A stretch of 64,000 bases of DNA, from the NCBI RefSeq assembly GCF_964340395.1, contig NC_135559.1, positions 23,666,964 to 23,730,963 on the forward strand, read 5' to 3'. This document shows, piece by piece, positions 24,160 to 36,895 of this stretch (positions are counted from its first letter, which is position 1; the number at the start of each line of letters is the position of its first letter). The notes beneath the pieces are model-generated. The model was not told where the DNA came from and did no database searches. It saw nothing but the letters and a program-made list of their open reading frames with translations. The stretch comes from Glandiceps talaboti (taxonomy: Eukaryota; Hemichordata; Enteropneusta; Spengelidae). Both the position numbers and the translations under genes were made by a program.

Positions 24160-27100
24160 ATATATCTCAATCTCCTTGTACATATGTACAGATATACAAT
24201 ACATATCTCAATCTCCTTGTATGTATGTACAGATATACAATATATATCTCAATCTCCTTGTACCTATGTACAGATATACAATACATATCTCAATCTCCTT
24301 GTATGTATGTACAGATATACAATATATATCTCAATCTCCTTGTACGTATGTACAGATATACAATATATATCTCAATCTCCTTGTATGTATGTACAGATAT
24401 ACAATACATATCTCAATCTCCTTGTACTTGTATGTACAGATATACAATATATATCTCAATCTCCTTGTACCTATGTACAGATATACAATACATATCTCAA
24501 TCTCCTTGCATGTATGTACAGATATACAATACATATCTCAATCTCCTTGTACTTGTATGTACAGATATACAATATATATCTCAATCTCCTTGTACTTGTA
24601 TGTACAGATATACAATACATATCTCAATCTTCTTGCATGTATGTACAGATATACAATACATATCTCAATCTCCTTGTAGGTATGTACAGATATATATCTC
24701 AATCTCCTTGTACGTATGTACAGATATACAATACATATCTCAATCTCCTTGTACTTGTATGTACAGATATACAATACATATCTCAATCTCCTTGTAGGTA
24801 TGTACAGATATATATCTCAATCTCCTTGTATGTATGTACAGATATACAATACATATCTCAATCTCCTTGTACGTATGTACAGATATACAATACATATCTC
24901 AATCTCCTTGTACCTATGTACAGATATACAATACATATCTCAATCTCCTTGCATGTATGTACAGATATACAATACATATCTCAATCTCCTTGTACGTATG
25001 TACAGATATACAATACATATCTCAATCTCCTTGTACGTATGTACAGATATACAATATATATCTCAATCTCCTTGCATGTATGTACAGATATACAATACAT
25101 ATCTCAATCTCCTTGTACCTATGTACAGATATACAATATATATCTCAATCTCCTTGTATGTATGTACAGATATACAATACATATCTCAATCTCCTTGTAC
25201 GTATGTACAGATATACAATATATATCTCAATCTCCTTGCATGTATGTACAGATAAACAATATATATCTCAATCTCCTTGTACGTATGTACAGATATACAA
25301 TATATATCTCAATCTCCTTGTACATATGTACAGATATACAATATATATCTCAATCTCCTTGCATGTATGTACAGATATACAATACATATCTCAATCTCCT
25401 TGCATGTATGTACAGATATACAATACATATCTCAATCTCTTTGTACGTATGTACAGATATACAATATATATCTCAATCTCCTTGTACATATGTACAGATA
25501 TACAATATATATCTCAATCTCCTTGCATGTATGTACAGATATACAATACATATCTCAATCTCCTTGTACGTATGTACAGATATACAATACATATCTCAAT
25601 CTCCTTGTACGTATGTACAGATATACAATACATATCTCAATCTCCTTGTACGTATGTACAGATATACAATATATATCTCAATCTCCTTGTACGTATGTAC
25701 AGATATACAATACATATCTCAATCTCCTTGCACGTATGTACAGATATACAATACATATCTCAATCTCCTTGTACGTATGTACAGATATACAATACATATC
25801 TCAATCTCCTTGTACGTATGTACAGATATACAATACATATCTCAATCTCCTTGCATGTATGTACAGATATACAATATATATCTCAATCTCCTTGTATGTA
25901 TGTACAGATATACAATACATATCTCAATCTCCTTGCATGTATGTACAGATATACAATACATATCTCAATCTCCTTGTATGTATGTACAGATATACAATAC
26001 ATATCTCAATCTCCTTGCATGTATGTACAGATATACAATACATATCTCAATCTCCTTGTATGTATGTACAGATATACAATACATATCTCAATCTCCTTGC
26101 ATGTATGTACAGATATACAATACATATCTCAATCTCCTTGCATGTATGTACAGATATACAATACATATCTCAATCTCCTTGCATGTATGTACAGATATAC
26201 AATACATATCTCAATCTCCTTGCATGTATGTACAGATATACAATACATATCTCAATCTCCTTGCATGTATGTACAGATATACAATACATATCTCAATCTC
26301 CTTGCATGTATGTACAGATATACAATACATATCTCAATCTCCTTGCATGTATGTACAGATATACAATACATATCTCAATCTCCTTGCATGTATGTACAGA
26401 TATACAATACATATCTCAATCTCCTTGCATGTATGTACAGATATACAATACATATCTCAATCTCCTTGTATGTATGTACAGATATACAATATATATCTCA
26501 ATCTCCTTGTACCTATGTACAGATATACAATACATATCTCAATCTCCTTGTATGTATGTACAGATATACAATATATATCTCAATCTCCTTGTACGTATGT
26601 ACAGATATACAATATATATCTCAATCTCCTTGTACTTGTATGTACAGATATACAATACATATCTCAATCTCCTTGCATGTATGTACAGATATACAATACA
26701 TATCTCAATCTCCTTGTAGGTATGTACAGATATACAATATATATCTCAATCTCCTTGTACTTGTATGTACAGATATACAATACATATCTCAATCTCCTTG
26801 CATGTATGTACAGATATACAATACATATCTCAATCTCCTTGCATGTATGTACAGATATACAATATATATCTCAATCTCCTTGTACTTGTATGTACAGATA
26901 TACAATACATATCTCAATCTCCATGTATGTATGTACAGATATACAATACATATCTCAATCTCCTTGTAGGTATGTACAGATATATATCTCAATCTCCTTG
27001 TATGTATGTACAGATATACAATACATATCTCAATCTCCTTGTATGTATGTACAGATATACAATACATATCTCAATCTCCTTGTACCTATGTACAGATATA

Positions 27101-30100
27101 CAATACATATCTCAATCTCCTTGCATGTATGTACAAATATACAATACATATCTCAATCTCCTTGTACGTATGTACAGATATACAATACATATCTCAATCT
27201 CCTTGTACGTATGTACAGATATACAATACATATCTCAATCTCCTTGTACCTATGTACAGATATACAATATATATCTCAATCTCCTTGTATGTATGTACAG
27301 ATATACAATACATATCTCAATCTCCTTGTACGTATGTACAGATATACAATATATATCTCAATCTCCTTGTACGTATGTACAGATATACAATATATATCTC
27401 AATCTCCTTGTACATATGTACAGATATACAATATATATCTCAATCTCCTTGCATGTATGTACAGATATACAATACATATCTCAATCTCCTTGTACGTATG
27501 TACAGATATACAATATATATCTCAATCTCCTTGTACATATGTACAGATATACAATATATATCTCAATCTCCTTGCATGTATGTACAGATATACAATACAT
27601 ATCTCAATCTCCTTGTACGTATGTACAGATATACAATACATATCTCAATCTCCTTGTACGTATGTACAGATATACAATACATATCTCAAGCTCCTTGTAC
27701 GTATGTACAGATATACAATATATATCTCAATCTCCTTGTACGTATGTACAGATATACAATACATATCTCAATCTCCTTGCACGTATGTACAGATATACAA
27801 TACATATCTCAATCTCCTTGTACGTATGTACAGATATACAATACATATCTCAATCTCCTTGTATGTATGTACAGATATACAATACATATCTCAATCTCCT
27901 TGCATGTATGTACAGATATACAATACATATCTCAATCTCCTTGTATGTATGTACAGATATACAATACATATCTCAATCTCCTTGTACGTATGTACAGATA
28001 TACAATACATATCTCAATCTCCTTGCATGTATGTACAGATATACAATACATATCTCAATCTCCTTGTACCTATGTACAGATATACAATACATATCTCAAT
28101 CTCCTTGCATGTATGTACAGATATACAATACATATCTCAATCTCCTTGTATGTATGTACAGATATACAATACATATCTCAATCTCCTTGCATGTATGTAC
28201 AGATATACAATACATATCTCAATCTCCTTGCATGTATGTACAGATATACAATACATATCTCAATCTCCTTGCATGTATGTACAGATATACAATACATATC
28301 TCAATCTCCTTGCATGTATGTACAGATATACAATACATATCTCAATCTCCTTGCATGTATGTACAGATATACAATACATATCTCAATCTCCTTGCATGTA
28401 TGTACAGATATACAATACATATCTCAATCTCCTTGCATGTATGTACAGATATACAATACATATCTCAATCTCCTTGCATGTATGTACAGATATACAATAC
28501 ATATCTCAATCTCCTTGCATGTATGTACAGATATACAATACATATCTCAATCTCCTTGCATGTATGTACAGATATACAATACATATCTCAATCTCCTTGC
28601 ATGTATGTACAGATATACAATACATATCTCAATCTCCTTGCATGTATGTACAGATATACAATACATATCTCAATCTCCTTGCATGTATGTACAGATATAC
28701 AATACATATCTCAATCTCCTTGCATGTATGTACAGATATACAATACATATCTCAATCTCCTTGCATGTATGTACAGATATACAATACATATCTCAATCTC
28801 CTTGCATGTATGTACAGATATACAATACATATCTCAATCTCCTTGCATGTATGTACAGATATACAATACATATCTCAATCTCCTTGCATGTATGTACAGA
28901 TATACAATACATATCTCAATCTCCTTGCATGTATGTACAGATATACAATACATATCTCAATCTCCTTGCATGTATGTACAGATATACAATACATATCTCA
29001 ATCTCCTTGCATGTATGTACAGATATACAATACATATCTCAATCTCCTTGCATGTATGTACAGATATACAATACATATCTCAATCTCCTTGCATGTATGT
29101 ACAGATATACAATACATATCTCAATCTCCTTGCATGTATGTACAGATATACAATACATATCTCAATCTCCTTGCATGTATGTACAGATATACAATACATA
29201 TCTCAATCTCCTTGCATGTATGTACAGATATACAATACATATCTCAATCTCCTTGCATGTATGTACAGATATACAATACATATCTCAATCTCCTTGCATG
29301 TATGTACAGATATACAATACATATCTCAATCTCCTTGCATGTATGTACAGATATACAATACATATCTCAATCTCCTTGTACGTATGTACAGATATACAAT
29401 ACATATCTCAATCTCCTTGTACGTATGTACAGATATACAATACATATCTCAATCTCCTTGCATGTACGTATGTACAGATATACAATACATATCTCAATCT
29501 CCTTGCATATATGTACAGATATACAATACATATCTCAATCTCCTTGTACGTATGTACAGATATACAATACATATCTCAATCTCCTTGCATGTATGTACAG
29601 ATATACAATACATATCTCAATCTCCTTGCATGTATGTACAGATATACAATACATATCTCAATCTCCTTGTACGTATGTACAGATATACAATACATATCTC
29701 AATCTCCTTGCATGTATGTACAGATATACAATACATATCTCAATCTCCTTGTACGTATGTACAGATATACAATACATATCTCAATCTCCTTGCATGTATG
29801 TACAGATATACAATATATATCTCAATCTCCTTGTACGTATGTACAGATATACAATACATATCTCAATCTCCTTGCATGTATGTACAGATATACAATACAT
29901 ATCTCAATCTCCTTGCATGTATGTACAGATATACAATATATATCTCAATCTCCTTGCGTGTATGTACAGATATACAATATATATCTCAATCTCCTTGCAC
30001 GTATGTACAGATATACAATACATATCTCAATCTCCTTGCACGTATGTACAGATATACAATACATATCTCAATCTCCTTGCATGTATGTACAGATATACAA

Positions 30101-30312
30101 TATATATCTCAATCTCCTTGCATGTATGTACAGATATACAATATATATCTCAATCTCCTTGCATGTATGTACAGATATACAATACATATCTCGATCTCCT
30201 TGTACCTATGTACAGATATACAATATATATCTCAATCTCCTTGCATGTATGTACAGATATACAATACATATCTCAATCTCCTTGCATGTATGTACAGATA
30301 TACAATACATAT
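24160..30312. repeat. 41-bp minisatellite, about 150 copies (6.15 kb)
   Basis: The unit contains tacagatatacaatacatat and ctcaatctccttg plus a variable joint (catgtatg, tacgtatg, tatgtatg, tacctatg, tacatatg, tacttgtatg). Three shortened copies (cagatatatatctc) lie at about 24690, 24810 and 26980. The unit has no stop word in any + frame, so all three + frames stay open, giving apparent proteins up to 2,078 residues. Units at about 28190-29370 are virtually all the same catg type, a freshly homogenised block. A block near 24.6-25.9 kb resembles 26.7-28.0 kb at an offset of about 2.05-2.17 kb. Confidence 0.97.
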
Positions 30313-31480
30313 CATTTCAGTTGTATGAAATATACAAATGCACAAAAAAATGGAAATTACTCTCAACAAGGTTTGGCATTTAATAAAATTTATGATAATT
30401 TGACTATGCAACAGATATAAGTTACAGCTGTTCACAATCATATGGAGTCTATTGTCGGCTTCACTATTTGTACATCATTGATCAAATCCAAAGCTTCAAT
30501 CTTTACCATCACTAAATACATGTAGAATACTGTTTAAGATTTTAGGGGGAATTTCCTGGTGCCAATGTTGAATATTGTTGGCTTCCACCTTTAATAGCAT
30601 ACACTTTAATACAGGATGCCAATAAGTTTGACAACACGCATAGCAACATTAAAGAAGGTAGTCCAAAATTCTGGCAACTGACCGTATTTGGGTCAGTCTG
30701 TGGTACGGTAAATTACTGACAGAGTAGAGCTCACAATTTCTCCATAGCAATACATAGGGACGTGATTATAGGTATATGATAAAACAGGTTTTGGGTTATT
30801 ACAAGTATTAGGGAGATAGCTAAAATAAAGACTTAAAACTAAATGTCAAATTACAAATCAAGACTTGATGCAGTGCTTGAATCTTAACATTAGTCATTGA
30901 CAATAACTGAACACAATCACATATCTTTCACCTTGGATATCTCTCCTGCTTTATTTTATTGCCAAATTTTACGATTTTCTTTGAGCGTTTTAGTAGCCAG
31001 ATCAGTGATGTGTAGTTGCTGTGAGAAGGTATTTACAAGGGTCAGTGATACTGGTAAGGTACAGTCATTTGTATTGAATGGCATTATAGGCATGACTGCA
31101 TGTCATGTGACGTGGAACATATACATTGTTAAGTATCACTTCTACAATAATGCCTCGTCTGTGTGTTATGTACTTCTATCTAGTCTACTAGCTCTGTGAC
31201 TCCACTAAAGTCTTTCATATCCATACATGTAATGTGTGATTTGTGTAAAGTTCTTGTGTTGGTGCTATTTATGCTCATATCTGACTAGTGTGTGTAGTTA
31301 AATGTATTAACCAGTCAGTGTGTCCTAGAACCCTATGGTTTCTCAGTCATTCAATGTTGGTAAACATGCCACCATGCAAAAATACTACATACAATGTATG
31401 TGTGCACTAACTACAAGTATCAATCATTATCAGAAAGTGAGTCACTTCATCAATAGAGCTTGCCTGAATAAATGACAAAA
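30313..31480. other. Intron 1 spacer, no gene seen
   Basis: Unique AT-rich sequence. The 100-codon open frame 30897-31199 has no recognisable domain and is not called. Confidence 0.55.
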
Positions 31481-32457
31481 ATAAAAAATAGCACTGGTAA
31501 GTCGTGACACCGTAACATACATGTAACTGATTAAAAAATAGCATTGGTAAGTCGTACCACCACAACAGAACTGATTAAAAAATAGCATTGGTAAGTCGTA
31601 CCACCACAACAGAACTGATTAAAAAATAGCATTGGTAAGTCGTACCACCACAACAGAACTGATTAAAAAATAGCATTGGTAAGTCGTACCACCACAACAG
31701 AACTGATTAAAAAATAGCATTGGTAAGTCGTACCACCACAACAGAACTGATTAAAAAATAGCATTGGTAAGTCGTACCACCACAACAGAACTGATTAAAA
31801 AATAGCATTGGTAAGTCGTACCACCACAACAGAACTGATTAAAAAATAGCATTGGTAAGTCGTACCACCACAACAGAACTGATTAAAAAATAGCATTGGT
31901 AAGTCGTACCACCACAACAGAACTGATTAAAAAATAGCATTGGTAAGTCGTACCACCACAACAGAACTGATTAAAAAATAGCATTGGTAAGTCGTACCAC
32001 CACAACAGAACTGATTAAAAAATAGCATTGGTAAGTCGTACCACCACAACAGAACTGATTAAAAAATAGCATTGGTAAGTCGTACCACCACAACAGAACT
32101 GATTAAAAAATAGCATTGGTAAGTCGTACCACCACAACAGAACTGATTAAAAAATAGCATTGGTAAGTCGTACCACCACAACAGAACTGATTAAAAAATA
32201 GCATTGGTAAGTCGTACCACCACAACAGAACTGATTAAAAAATAGCATTGGTAAGTCGTACCACCACAACAGAACTGATTAAAAAATAGCATTGGTAAGT
32301 CGTACCACCACAACAGAACTGATTAAAAAATAGCATTGGTAAGTCGTACCACCACAACAGAACTGATTAAAAAATAGCATTGGTAAGTCGTACCACCACA
32401 ACAGAACTGATTAAAAAATAGCATTGGTAAGTCGTACCACCACAACAGAACTGATTA
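31481..32457. repeat. 44-bp minisatellite, about 22 nearly identical copies
   Basis: The unit contains aaaaaatagcattggtaagt and cgtaccaccacaacagaact. Only the first copy differs clearly (gtgacaccgtaacatacatg). All later copies look identical by eye, so the array is very young or actively homogenised. There are no unique spacers, so it is not a CRISPR array. Confidence 0.97.
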
Positions 32458-32571
32458 TAGATCCTAGTGATGGCACCATTCAGTTCATATCAATTAAGAC
32501 CTGCAATTTTTTTATTTACTTTCGTGAAAACAGTTTTTAATCAATTTCATACAAATGAAAACATTTGCAAA

Positions 32572-32860
32572 AGCTGTCAACTAAAATCTCTAGTCTTCTT
32601 CACTTGCTGTCAACTATAATCTCTAGTCTTGTTCACTTGCTGTCAACTAAAATCTCTAGTCTTGTTCACTTGCTGTCAACTATAATCTCTAGTCTTGTTC
32701 ACTTGCTGTCAACTAAAATCTCTAGTCTTGTTCACTTGCTGTCAACTATAATCTCTAGTCTTGTTCACTTGCTGTCAACTATAATCTCTAGTCTTGTTCA
32801 CTTGCTGTCAACTAAAATCTCTAGTCTTGTTCACTTGCTGTCAACTAAAATCTCTAGCCA
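32572..32860. repeat. 33-bp minisatellite, about 8.7 copies
   Basis: The unit contains ctgtcaactaaaatctctag then tcttgttcacttg. The only frequent variant is aaaatc/tataatc. Confidence 0.96.
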
Positions 32861-33311
32861 TGTTGCCACGAGATGGCGATATAGTACCATGTAGATTCAA
32901 GTTATACACATTAATTAAATTCACCAAGAAATATGATTAAGAGGTACATGATTGTATAAACATGGTTGGATGGACTTCTCATTTGATGACAAACATTTCA
33001 ATATGGAGTATTATACCATGCAGAAGCTAAAATATTGTCTTTGAACAGAAAATATGGATTATATGTATACATGTACCCTGGTCATTCTATATGCATGACA
33101 ACCTGTGTCTACATCACTGGTTCTGTGGTGCTACATCACAACATATGAAATATGAGTTAAAATATTCCAAATTGTCACATTACTTTTCCTGATTTTTCAT
33201 GAATTATGCTTCAGGAGGGATAATTATAATATTATTTCCCAATATTTTACTTCATTGAATAGTCTTGACCCAGTGGTTTGTCACTACTCGTCTAGAGACT
33301 TGTAGACAAGG
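32861..33311. other. Intron 1 spacer, no gene seen
   Basis: Unique AT-rich sequence leading to the C-rich simple repeat before exon 2. Confidence 0.6.
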
Positions 33312-33396
33312 CCCCCCCCCCACCACCACCACTACCACCACCACCACCACCACCACCACCACCACCACCACCACCACCACCATCACCCCCCCCCCC

Positions 33397-33433
<37 letters not shown>

Positions 33434-33471
33434 CCACCACCACCACCACCCACCACCACCCACCACCACCG
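33312..33471. repeat. Poly-C / (CCA)n / (CA)n simple repeat 150 bp before kinase exon 2
   Basis: C runs, then ccaccacca triplets, then C runs, then (CA)n, then ccaccaccc. It is strongly strand-asymmetric (pyrimidine-rich on the + strand). It ends 150 bp before exon 2. Confidence 0.95.
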
Positions 33472-33620
33472 GCGGTCTCTCATATATTCCTTGGCCGAAT
33501 GAAGAAAAATATTGGGGAATAATATCTAATTATAACCTGTAAGACTATTATATGTGCTGTAACTATGTACCATATGACTTTCCCTTTCACCTAAAATACC
33601 ATATTATCCTTTTTTTTTAG

Positions 33621-33789
33621 GAACTGGTACATTTGGGAGAGTTGTTCTTGTCAAGGACAAAGTGACTAAAGAGTATCAAGCATTAAAACTAATGAATATT
33701 AGTGATGTTATCAGGTTAAAACAAATAGAACATGTACAAAGTGAAAAAGCCATCCTACAACAGGTCCAACATCCATTCATTGTAAACCT
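33621..33789 (+). CDS. PRKX: PRKX-like protein kinase catalytic subunit, coding exon 2
   Basis: It has the acceptor tcctttttttttag (33607-33620) and the donor gtaagt (33790). The reading frame enters in phase 1 and leaves in phase 2. Joined to exon 1 it gives residues 46-101. The ATP loop is GTGTFGRV (46-53). ALKLM contains the ATP-binding Lys (residue 68, PKA Lys72 equivalent). The run ISDVIRLKQIEHVQSEK holds the alphaC Glu (residue 87, PKA Glu91 equivalent), and HPFIVNL follows. DVIRLKQ is the PRKX form of this helix; PKA catalytic alpha has KVVKLKQ here, so PRKX is preferred over PKA. The catalytic and activation loops must lie on later exons, which I cannot find up to 64000. Confidence 0.92.
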
Positions 33790-33982
33790 GTAAGTAAACT
33801 CTCTCTTTATTTACCTCACGCACTTACTCAGTGGTTTCACCTTTGACAGATACACATTGTCTGTATGCAAATTAATGAATCCATTCTGTGTGTTAGACAC
33901 TCAAGACACTTTTCAGATCCGTTTAGCTTCGTTAGACTAGGAACTAGGCTAATCTGACTCTACATACTGGCGTACAGGTAGC

Positions 33983-34110
33983 ATGGTAGGGCATGCAATG
34001 GATGGTAGGGCATGCAATGGATGGTAGGGCATGCAATGGATGGTAGGGCATGCAATGGATGGTAGGGCATGCAATGGGTGGTAGGGCATGCAATGGGTGG
34101 TAGGGCATGC
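33983..34110. repeat. 19-bp minisatellite, about 6.7 copies, forming one arm of a foldback
   Basis: The unit is atggtagggcatgcaatgg, with gggtgg variants in the last copies. The last 1.5 units pair with an inverted copy at 34181-34209. Confidence 0.95.
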
Positions 34111-34209
34111 AGAAGTTATTTTCACGAGTGATTTGGTTTATTATGCCGCCGTATTTTCATGAGTGAAAATAATGTCTGTATGCCCTACCACCCATTGCAT
34201 GCCCTACCA
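34079..34209. repeat. Foldback (long inverted repeat) structure
   Basis: Bases 34079-34107 are a perfect inverted match (29 bp) to 34181-34209. The arms extend inward with mismatches through ttattttcac (about to 34125 and from about 34163), leaving a loop of about 40 nt. This may be a small foldback transposon or an inverted duplication of array units. Confidence 0.85.
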
Positions 34210-34774
34210 TTGTGAGGCCGTGGGGTTCTGTTATTATTACTTGTACACCAAACATAATAATTCAGAAAAGGACGAATATCACTGTGTAGTGATTTAGGTC
34301 ACCCAACATGCAAATTTATTGTTTAAGCTTTAAAAAGTAAGTTCATCGATGTTTGCAAGAGAATAACGGGCATATTTCTCTGAATTAACTCACCAAATCC
34401 ATTGGAAACTGACTGGAAGGTACTCTTACTTGTCTAGCAGAACTAATAGTTTCATTATTGTATCCTTCATTTTCTAATCACTATCAATAGTGGTGGGTGG
34501 CGTTCATGTCCAGTTTGGAGGCAGCTGACACAAATCTGTGTACCTGTGTGCGTGTGACGACAGTTGGCAAATCTTGCTTTCCCTGGTCTGATATCAGTTT
34601 AAATGACCTACAGTAATGAACTTACTTTTAAAATATTTCATAAAGTGTATAATTTATCCAGTGCAAATGTTTAAAATACCAGATACCTTTGATACATTAC
34701 TAAACATCAAGATTGATTATGTTTATATTTGGAAAGTAGTTGAAGTATTGTTTACTTGTTTGCAGTGAAACTAA
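34210..34774. other. Intron 2 spacer, no gene seen
   Basis: Unique sequence without recognisable elements. Confidence 0.6.
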
Positions 34775-34985
34775 TTTATATAGTTATTTGATAGGTAATC
34801 AATTAATGTGCATAGTTAATTGATAGGTAAGTGACTAATTTGCATAGTTATTTGATAGGTAAGTGACTAATTTGCATAGTTATTTGATAGGTAAGTGACT
34901 AATTTGCATAGTTATTTGTTAGGTAAGCGACTGATTTGCGTAGTTATTTGTTAGGTAAGCGACTGATTTGCGTAGTTATTTGATA
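34775..34985. repeat. 32-bp minisatellite, about 6.5 copies
   Basis: The unit contains gcatagttatttgataggta then agtgactaattt. The outer copies are diverged (aatcaattaatg; agcgactgatttgcg). Confidence 0.93.
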
Positions 34986-36417
34986 CTTCAGAACTTGCAA
35001 TGGTCAAGAAAAATAGTGAAATACTTTATGAACCAACAAAAAATTGTTTTAAAAGTGTGTATCGACCTGAAAGATGTATTTGTGTTTAAAAACAAAATGA
35101 ATTTATTTGTTTATTTTCATCAGGGATTGGCTTTGCTTTAGGATCTATTTGATCTCAATTTATCTCATTTGCATAATGAACAGTGAAAATATCGGTTTTA
35201 TTTCTGACTGTACAGCAACGTGTACACATGTAATAATTTGATTATTACATGTGTTGTGATGTAATTAGTGGTATCTGTTATCACTGCTTGATACATGTAG
35301 TCATCTAATAAAGAATGCAGTATAACATGTTCGTGCCAGTGTTAACAAAAAACACACTACAAGCTATAGTCAAGAATTTCAATGGGTTGATAAGTCAACA
35401 CACACTCGCTATAGGTGACGACAACAAGTCTTTCTAAGCAACATGGAGTCTACTTCTTTAGAATTTGGCAGCTTTGACAGTTTCTTAGCATACTGGACAA
35501 TAGTAAGAGTACTAGAATTGTGTCTTGATGTCTTTCATTGCAATCAAATAAATATTGTATACCTGAGTCATTGAGTATCTTACAGATTGATTGAAACTCA
35601 TAGAAATTATTTCACTACCTTCTAAATAGATCTTTAGATTAGTTTACCTGGCTTTATCCACACCTAGACTCCTTACTAAAGAATGTGAACTTATGAGAAA
35701 TCAGTAAATATGAAATGTTTAGCTCCACTGTCAGTGACAGCTGAGCAGAGCTTAAGGGTAAGGTTGATTCTCCATTGTCAGCTGTTGTTATTTTGTTCAA
35801 GACTAGTTGATTTGGTCATTTTTATGCAAATTTGGTCTAAAAATAGAATTTTTGGCAAAAATGCTTCAAAAATTTTCTCCTCCAAAACTACTAGGCCACT
35901 TGAGTTGAAATTTGTTGTGTAGGTGTCTTGGAATGAGCAGATATAAGTTTCTTCAGGACAAGTTGATTGGGTCATTAATATGCAAATTAGGGGTAAAATA
36001 GAATTTTTGTGAAATGGTTTTATAAAAGTACAATATTTTACCAACTTTCTGTGTGGAATGTGTTCTATAGTGTGTGAGACATCATATGAAACCATTAACC
36101 ATTTTATTTACTGTGCTGAAATAAAAGTGCATAGTTAAAGAGCTGGACAGCAGAACTACTTGTACACACATTACAAAAAAAAAGAACAAAAAAAACAGTG
36201 GAGCTGTTCCGACCGATAGGTCACTTGTTGTGAAATACTTGGTTACTAAACTGACATCCTGACAAAATAATTTCGATCTTTCAATCTTTGCAAGACAGCT
36301 ATGACTACATTCTAAGTCTTTATTTTGGTCAAGAATCCACTATTAGGTATCAATTTACCAAATACTTTGAGTTTCACCAGATCTAATGTTAGGTTCTGAA
36401 CAAGTGTAGTATGTGAT
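34986..36417. other. Intron 2 spacer with a probable dispersed repeat at about 35700-36070
   Basis: No gene is seen. Bases 35780-36070 contain two related blocks (tgcaaattt...tagaatttttg and tgcaaatta...tagaatttttg). They are separated by a phrase typical of invertebrate dispersed repeats (ctccaaaactactaggccac). Overlapping open frames on both strands here are not supported as genes. Confidence 0.5.
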
Positions 36418-36895
36418 ATATACAATTGATCTGTTTATATGACTTAGTATGGTAAATATAATTGATGGGTTTATATGATTTAGTATGGTAAATGTAATTG
36501 ATGGGTTTATATGACTTAGTATGGTAAATGTAATTGATGGGTTTATATGACTTAGTATGGTAAATGTAATTGATGGGTTTATATGACTTAGTATGGTAAA
36601 TGTAATTGATGGGTTTATATGACTTAGTATGGTAAATGTAATTGATGGGTTTATGTGACTTAGTGTGGTAAATGCAATTGATGAGTTTATAAGACTTAGT
36701 ATGTAAATACAATTGATGGGTTTATATGACTTAGTATGGTAAATGTAATTGATTGGTTTATATGACTTAGTATGGTAACTAGAATTGATGGGGTTATGAC
36801 TTAGTATGGTAAATATAATTGATGGGTTTATATGACTTAGTATGGTAAATATAATTGATGGGTTTATATGACTTAGTATGGTAACTAGAATTAGT
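36418..36895. repeat. 36-bp minisatellite, about 13 copies
   Basis: The unit contains attgatgggtttatatgact then tagtatggtaaatgta. Copies vary in length by a few bases (for example gtatgtaaatac and gggttatgac), so the open frames on the - strand shift. It is unrelated to the other two 36-bp arrays. Confidence 0.95.

Noticed and set aside
24184-30420. 2,078-codon open frame and several other 480-1,187-codon frames
   Set aside because: All are three-frame readings of the 41-bp array, whose unit lacks stop words on the + strand. The same words appear in every frame, which a real protein would not show.
30897-31199. 100-codon frame as a possible exon of a membrane protein
   Set aside because: It has no convincing acceptor/donor pair, no recognisable domain, and composition equal to the surrounding intron.
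31481-32457. CRISPR-like appearance of the 44-bp array
   Set aside because: The units follow each other with no unique spacers, there are no cas genes, and the genome is clearly eukaryotic.
33621-33789. Alternative assignment of the kinase exons to PKA catalytic alpha/beta or PKG
   Set aside because: The DVIRLKQ helix and GTGTFGRV loop fit PRKX better than the KVVKLKQ of PKA or the GxGGFGRV loop of PKG. Without the C-terminal exons this remains a preference, not proof.
35710-36095. Overlapping 70- and 105-codon frames on opposite strands
   Set aside because: They lie in a dispersed repeat with internally duplicated blocks. There is no domain and no splice support.
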